Assembly: GCA_937925775.1 (NCBI GenBank)
Contig: CALAMM010000093.1
Coordinates: forward strand, 1-8,677
From: an uncultured Fimbriimonadales bacterium
GTDB lineage: Bacteria > Armatimonadota > Fimbriimonadia > Fimbriimonadales > GBS-DC
Reading direction: 5' to 3'
DNA length: 8,677 bases
Below, piece by piece: positions 5,645-8,677 of the stretch. Positions within the stretch are counted from its first letter, which is position 1, and each line of letters starts with the position of its first letter. The position numbers and the translations under genes were made by a program. The notes below the pieces were generated by a model. The model was not told the DNA's origin. It did not search any database and was given only the letters and a program-made list of their open reading frames with translations.

Positions 5645-6625
5645 TTAGCCGTAGCCGTTGGGATGCGTGGTGAACCACCTATAGGCATGCTCTATCATCG
5701 TCTCCAGCTGGGGGTAGCGCGGCTGCCAACCCAGCTCGCGCTGCGCTTTTTCGGACGATGCCACAAGGCGCGCGGGGTCGCCAGGACGACGCGGCGCGTA
5801 AACTGTCGGGATCGGCTTGCCCACCACACGCTCCGCCGTGCGGATTACCTCCAACACGGAATAACCCTGCCCGTTGCCTAAGTTATACACCGCACTCGGC
5901 GCACCTGCACGCAGTCGTTGCAACGCCAGGTAGTGCGCTTCGCATAAATCCCATACATGCACATAGTCGCGGATGCAGGAGCCGTCGGGGGTGTCGTAAT
6001 CGGTGCCGAACACCGCAATCGACTCGCGCCTGCCCAGTGCCGCAAACAGGGTGAGCGGGATGAGATGCTCTTCGGGGCGATGGTCCTCGCCCAGCTCGCC
6101 GTCGGGGTCGGCACCTGCGGCGTTGAAATAGCGTAGCGCGACAAAGCGAGTGCCGTACGCCTGCCCGTACCAGCGCAACATGCCTTCCATTACGCGCTTG
6201 GTCTCGCCGTAGGTGTTGGTCGGGTTCAGTGGGTGCGTTTCGGGGATGGGAATTTCTACAGGCTCGCCGTACACCGCCGCCGTCGAGGAGAAGATAATTT
6301 GCTGCACCCCGTTCAAGCGCATCGCCTCCATTAGGCGCAGACAGCCCAGCACATTGTTGTCATAATATTTTGCAGGCTCGCGCATCGATTCGCCCGCGAA
6401 AATGAACGCCGCAAAGTGCATCACGCACTCAATCTCATACTTTCGGAACACCGTATCCAGCGTTTCGGCGTCACGCAGGTCGCCCTGCACCAAAACACCA
6501 CCCAGCACTGCCTGCCTGTGCCCTGTGGAGAAGTTATCGAGAACAATCACCTGCTCGCCTTTGTGAAGCAGGTACTTGACCATGTGCGAGCCGATATAGC
6601 CCGCACCTCCGATAACCAGAATCAT
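5645..6625 (-). CDS. galE: UDP-glucose 4-epimerase
   Basis: The protein has 326 residues, the usual length. It interconverts UDP-glucose and UDP-galactose through an NAD-bound keto intermediate, feeding polysaccharide, lipopolysaccharide or galactose metabolism in the cytoplasm. Residues 1-12 (MILVIGGAGYIG) carry the GxGxxG Rossmann motif, and Asp30-Asn31 end β2 as in GalE. SSTAAVYG (113-120) gives Thr115 at the catalytic Ser/Thr place. Tyr139-x3-Lys143 is the SDR catalytic pair. RYFNAAGA, GTDYDTPDGSCIRDYVHV and YNLGNGQGYSV are classic extended-SDR GalE blocks. At the gatekeeper position that is Tyr299 in E. coli GalE, I align Leu287 (GDPARLVASSEKA), so N-acetylated UDP-hexosamines may also be accepted. 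A frame extending 16 codons further upstream is discarded because the Rossmann strand begins at this ATG. The M48 peptidase gene follows. Confidence 0.95.
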   Translation of the reverse strand: MILVIGGAGYIGSHMVKYLLHKGEQVIVLDNFSTGHRQAVLGGVLVQGDLRDAETLDTVFRKYEIECVMHFAAFIFAGESMREPAKYYDNNVLGCLRLMEAMRLNGVQQIIFSSTAAVYGEPVEIPIPETHPLNPTNTYGETKRVMEGMLRWYGQAYGTRFVALRYFNAAGADPDGELGEDHRPEEHLIPLTLFAALGRRESIAVFGTDYDTPDGSCIRDYVHVWDLCEAHYLALQRLRAGAPSAVYNLGNGQGYSVLEVIRTAERVVGKPIPTVYAPRRPGDPARLVASSEKAQRELGWQPRYPQLETMIEHAYRWFTTHPNGYG

Positions 6626-6633
6626 ACAAAACG

Positions 6634-6639
6634 ATTTTA
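6634..6639 (-). promoter_or_regulatory. Candidate -10 box giving a leaderless galE transcript
   Basis: On the minus strand GG precedes TAAAAT (6639-6634), and the galE ATG begins only 8 bases further. Transcription would start at or next to the A of the ATG. There is no purine-rich ribosome site before that ATG, which agrees with leaderless expression. No good -35 match is seen. Confidence 0.45.
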
Positions 6640-6684
6640 CCACATTGAGCAGGAACCCGTATCGTTTGGGCATATATATGAGTT

Positions 6685-6689
6685 GGAGG
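6685..6689 (+). promoter_or_regulatory. Ribosome binding site GGAGG fixing the CoA-ligase start
   Basis: GGAGG ends 9 bases before the ATG at 6699. An earlier in-frame ATG at 6678 and TTG at 6645 lack such a site. The AT-rich CATATATAT at 6671-6679 just upstream could supply a -10 box. Confidence 0.65.
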
Positions 6690-6698
6690 TATGGAGGA

Positions 6699-8267
6699 AT
6701 GGTCTTCAGAAGCCCCTATGCGGATGTGGTCATCCCCGATGTCGGGGTTCCACAGATGGTGTATCAACATGCGTTGCGGTATGGCGAGAAGCCGGCGATG
6801 ATCGATGGTGTGAGCGGGCGCACGCTGACCTACGCGCAGCTCTACGACGGGGTGCGGCGCGTGGCGGGCAACTTGGCAAAGCGTGGGCTGCGCAAGGGCG
6901 AGGTCGTGGGGATTTATAGCCCGAACCTACCTGAGTACCCGCTGGCGTATCACGGGGTCGCGCTGGCAGGGGGTGTCGTGACGACTGCCAACCCGCTCTA
7001 TACCGCCGACGAGCTCGCCTATCAGCTGCGCGACTCGGGCGCAAAGTTCCTGATTACAGTCGGGCCACTGCTGGAGAAGGCGATCCCTGCGGCGCAGCAG
7101 GCAGGAGTACAGGAGGTGTTCGTGATTGGCGAGGGCGAAGGCGCAACGCCATTTGAGGCACTGCTCGCCGACGCCGAGCCGCCTGCGGTGGCAATCCACC
7201 CCGCGGAAGACCTCATCGCGCTCCCCTACTCCAGCGGCACGACAGGCTTACCGAAGGGCGTGATGCTCACCCATCGCAACCTCGTGGCGAATATGGTGCA
7301 GGTGCTGGCATCAGGGGTGAACCTGCAATCGGACGAGCGCGTGATTGGAGTGCTGCCGTTCTATCACATCTACGGGATGCTGGTCATCCTGAACCTCTGC
7401 CTCTATCGCGGGATGACCATCGTCACAATGCCCCGCTTCGATTTGGAACAGTTCCTGAAAATCATGCAGGACTATAAAATCACGCGGGCGAACCTCGTGC
7501 CGCCGATTATCCTCGCGCTGGCGAAGCACCCGATTGTGGATAACTACGACCTGTCGCACTTGAAGATTATCATGTCGGGCGCGGCGCCGCTGAGCGCGGA
7601 GCTGGCGCAAGCGTGTTCCGAGCGGCTCGGTTGCATCGTGCTACAGGGCTACGGGCTAACCGAGACCAGCCCTGTGACGCATGTGAACCCTGAAGACCCC
7701 GCGCGTATCAAGCTCGGCTCGGTGGGCGTGCCGATTGCCAGCACCGAGTGCGCCGTCGTGAGCCTGGAAACAGGCAACCCACTCGGCGTGCGTGAGGAAG
7801 GCGAAATCTGGATACGCGGACCGCAGGTGATGAAAGGCTACCTGAACAACCCTGAGGCAACCGCGCAAACCCTCACGCCCGACGGCTGGCTGCGCACGGG
7901 CGATGTGGGCTATGTGGACGAGGACGGCTACTTCTATATCGTCGACCGCGTGAAGGAGATGATTAAATACAAAGGCTTGCAGATTGCGCCTGCGGAGCTG
8001 GAGGCGGTTTTGCTCACGCATCCTGCTGTCGCCGACGCCGCCGTTGTGCCCAGCCCCGACGAGGAGGCAGGCGAAGTGCCCAAAGCCTACATCGTCCTCA
8101 AAGGGCAGGCGACCGAGCAAGAGCTAATGGACTATGTGGCAAGCCGCGTCGCACCCTTCAAAAAGATCCGACGCGTCGAGTTCGTCGAGCAGATCCCGAA
8201 ATCGCCATCGGGGAAAATTCTACGGCGCGTGCTGGCGCAGAGGGAACGCGAGGCTAAGCCGAGCTGA
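6699..8267 (+). CDS. AMP-binding acyl-CoA ligase, 4-coumarate/fatty-acid-CoA-ligase-like
   Basis: The protein has 522 residues, normal for this ANL-superfamily enzyme, which joins a carboxylic acid to CoA through an acyl-AMP. SSGTTGLPKG (178-187) is the ATP-phosphate loop. YGLTETSP (318-325) is the adenine-site motif. GEIWIRGPQVMKGY (368-381) is box II of 4CL-like enzymes. Asp402 in RTGDVGY binds the ribose, and DRVKEMIKYKG (416-426) is the hinge to the C-terminal lid. PKSPSGKILRR (500-510) contains Lys506, the adenylation lysine. The sequence resembles plant 4-coumarate-CoA ligases and bacterial medium- or long-chain acyl-CoA ligases; the acid substrate cannot be told from motifs, and a fatty or aromatic acid is likely. 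It is cytoplasmic or loosely membrane-bound and divergent from galE, with no β-oxidation partner visible. Starting at 6699 uses the good ribosome site; longer forms add 7 or 18 residues. Confidence 0.93.
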   Translation: MVFRSPYADVVIPDVGVPQMVYQHALRYGEKPAMIDGVSGRTLTYAQLYDGVRRVAGNLAKRGLRKGEVVGIYSPNLPEYPLAYHGVALAGGVVTTANPLYTADELAYQLRDSGAKFLITVGPLLEKAIPAAQQAGVQEVFVIGEGEGATPFEALLADAEPPAVAIHPAEDLIALPYSSGTTGLPKGVMLTHRNLVANMVQVLASGVNLQSDERVIGVLPFYHIYGMLVILNLCLYRGMTIVTMPRFDLEQFLKIMQDYKITRANLVPPIILALAKHPIVDNYDLSHLKIIMSGAAPLSAELAQACSERLGCIVLQGYGLTETSPVTHVNPEDPARIKLGSVGVPIASTECAVVSLETGNPLGVREEGEIWIRGPQVMKGYLNNPEATAQTLTPDGWLRTGDVGYVDEDGYFYIVDRVKEMIKYKGLQIAPAELEAVLLTHPAVADAAVVPSPDEEAGEVPKAYIVLKGQATEQELMDYVASRVAPFKKIRRVEFVEQIPKSPSGKILRRVLAQREREAKPS

Positions 8268-8366
8268 AGACAGACTTTCTTCCCTGCGCGAGATAGCTCT
8301 GCGTAGCGGTCCCTGCCCTGCGTTGTCGTGTTAGGGTGCGCTCCCCTTGATAGGGTTGGCGTACCA

Positions 8367-8394
8367 GCCGACGAACCTACCCCGTAGCGTCGGC
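8367..8394. repeat. Hairpin with 11 base pairs and a 3-base bulge
   Basis: GCCGACG (8367-8373) pairs with CGTCGGC (8388-8394), and CTAC (8377-8380) pairs with GTAG (8384-8387) around a CCC loop; AAC is bulged on the left arm. No T-run follows on either strand. Its right arm overlaps a motif also found in the galE-peptidase spacer. Confidence 0.5.
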
Positions 8395-8404
8395 ACTCTC
8401 GCCG

Positions 8405-8431
8405 GCGCCCCACGCCCACGCGCAGGGGCGC
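8405..8431. repeat. GC-rich inverted repeat GCGCCCC/GGGGCGC
   Basis: GCGCCCC at 8405-8411 can pair with GGGGCGC at 8425-8431 over a 13-base loop, or with a second GGGGCGC at 8432-8438. In such GC-rich DNA this could be chance. Confidence 0.35.
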
Positions 8432-8467
8432 GGGGCGCGCGAAGGGAGTGTTCAAGCCTTCGCCACG

Positions 8468-8494
8468 GGAGCGCATCGGCGGGGACGCCGCTCC
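8468..8494. repeat. Bulged hairpin containing shared spacer motif, copy 3
   Basis: GGAG (8468-8471) pairs with CTCC (8491-8494), and CGGCG (8477-8481) with CGCCG (8486-8490) around a GGGA loop. On the minus strand 8489-8478 reads GGCGTCCCCGCC, the two blocks of the motif seen in the spacers at 4261 and 5582, here without an insert. Confidence 0.4.
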
Positions 8495-8550
8495 AAAAGG
8501 ATGTCGCACGAGGATGCGCCTATGCCCTCGCAAACTCAAAGGGAGCAACA

Positions 8551-8574
8551 GAGGTACAATTGGCAGGCGGGAGG
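8551..8574 (+). promoter_or_regulatory. Candidate promoter and ribosome site of the right-edge gene
   Basis: GAGGTACAAT at 8551-8560 contains the -10-like TACAAT; GGCAGG follows at 8562-8567, and GGGAGG at 8569-8574 is a ribosome site 11 bases before the ATG at 8586. The leader would be about 20 bases. The ten-base -10 block is identical to that before the TPR gene. No -35 box is clear. Confidence 0.45.
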
Positions 8575-8585
8575 CAGTGTTTTGA

Positions 8586-8677
8586 ATGAGAAAGATATTG
8601 CTTTCGGCAGGGATTGGAGCGACCCTTATCTGTGCGTGGGCGCAGGTCCAAATGACGCCGTATCGCGAACAGGAGCC
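8586..8677 (+). CDS. Secreted protein of unknown function, N-terminal part only (3' end outside window)
   Basis: ATG at 8586-8588 opens a frame of 30 codons to the right edge. Residues 1-19 form a compact Sec signal peptide: MRK, a hydrophobic core (about 4-16, ILLSAGIGATLIC) and Ala-Trp-Ala before Gln20. Only about 11 mature residues are visible (QVQMTPYREQE and on), too few to name a family. GGGAGG lies 11 bases upstream, a rather long spacing, and a TACAAT box precedes it. Together these make a real gene likely despite the short visible part. It is on the same strand as the CoA ligase but separated by 318 bases with its own promoter-like signals, so it is probably an independent transcript. 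The product is expected in the periplasm or outside the cell. Confidence 0.62.
   Translation, partial: MRKILLSAGIGATLICAWAQVQMTPYREQE

Larger units (their letters stand above)
8268..8585. other. Gene-free, hairpin-rich spacer
   Basis: These 318 bases hold no convincing gene; short frames here lack ribosome sites and family features. GC-rich palindromes cluster at 8367-8394, 8405-8431 and 8468-8494. A weak GAAGA/TCTTC hairpin (8266-8282) directly after the CoA-ligase stop has no T-run. The right end carries promoter-like and ribosome-site signals for the next gene. Confidence 0.6.

Noticed and set aside
8347..8589. 80-codon plus-strand frame in the right-hand spacer
   Set aside because: Its composition is that of GC-rich non-coding DNA, it runs through hairpins and promoter-like signals, and it overlaps the supported secreted-protein start in another frame.
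1..8677. Mobile element, CRISPR array, tRNA or rRNA
   Set aside because: I found no transposase or integrase motif, no regularly spaced direct repeats and no cloverleaf or rRNA-like sequence on either strand.

Overview
The window is GC-rich bacterial DNA, densely coded, with a mixed gene order and short spacers. A β-barrel-type secreted protein ending in Phe, a lipobox protein and three Sec signal peptides with Ala-X-Ala followed by Gln point to a diderm (two-membrane) bacterium. The strong GGAGG-type ribosome sites, TANAAT-like -10 boxes and style of the spacers recall thermophilic Armatimonadota-like lineages, but that placement is an impression; no rRNA or marker gene is present.

Layout. 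(a) Bases 1-1357, minus strand: a membrane-anchored TPR protein and, overlapping its end, the first 91 codons of a secreted protein that runs off the left edge. (b) Bases 1658-4247, plus strand: a tightly packed set of a small outer-membrane β-barrel-like protein, a lipoprotein, a protein with two TFIIB-type zinc ribbons and a DapA-family aldolase/synthase. The first two junctions overlap (TGATG, ATGA) and the third gap is 6 bases, so this is probably one operon. (c) Bases 4248-4449: convergent spacer with candidate terminator hairpins. (d) Bases 4450-6625, minus strand: UDP-glucose 4-epimerase (galE) followed after 88 bases by a polytopic M48 zinc metallopeptidase. (e) Bases 6699-8267, plus strand: a 4-coumarate/fatty-acid-CoA-ligase-like enzyme, divergent from galE. 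(f) Bases 8268-8585: a gene-free, hairpin-rich spacer, then the start of another secreted protein cut by the right edge.

The genes are mostly housekeeping or envelope functions: envelope proteins, sugar-nucleotide epimerisation, membrane protein quality control and acyl-CoA activation. I see no phage, transposon, CRISPR, tRNA or rRNA signal and no convincing new defence or biosynthetic system. The most notable non-coding signal is a set of short GC-rich motifs shared between spacers, which may belong to an interspersed intergenic repeat family. The coding region most worth following up is the coupled barrel-lipoprotein-zinc-ribbon set.
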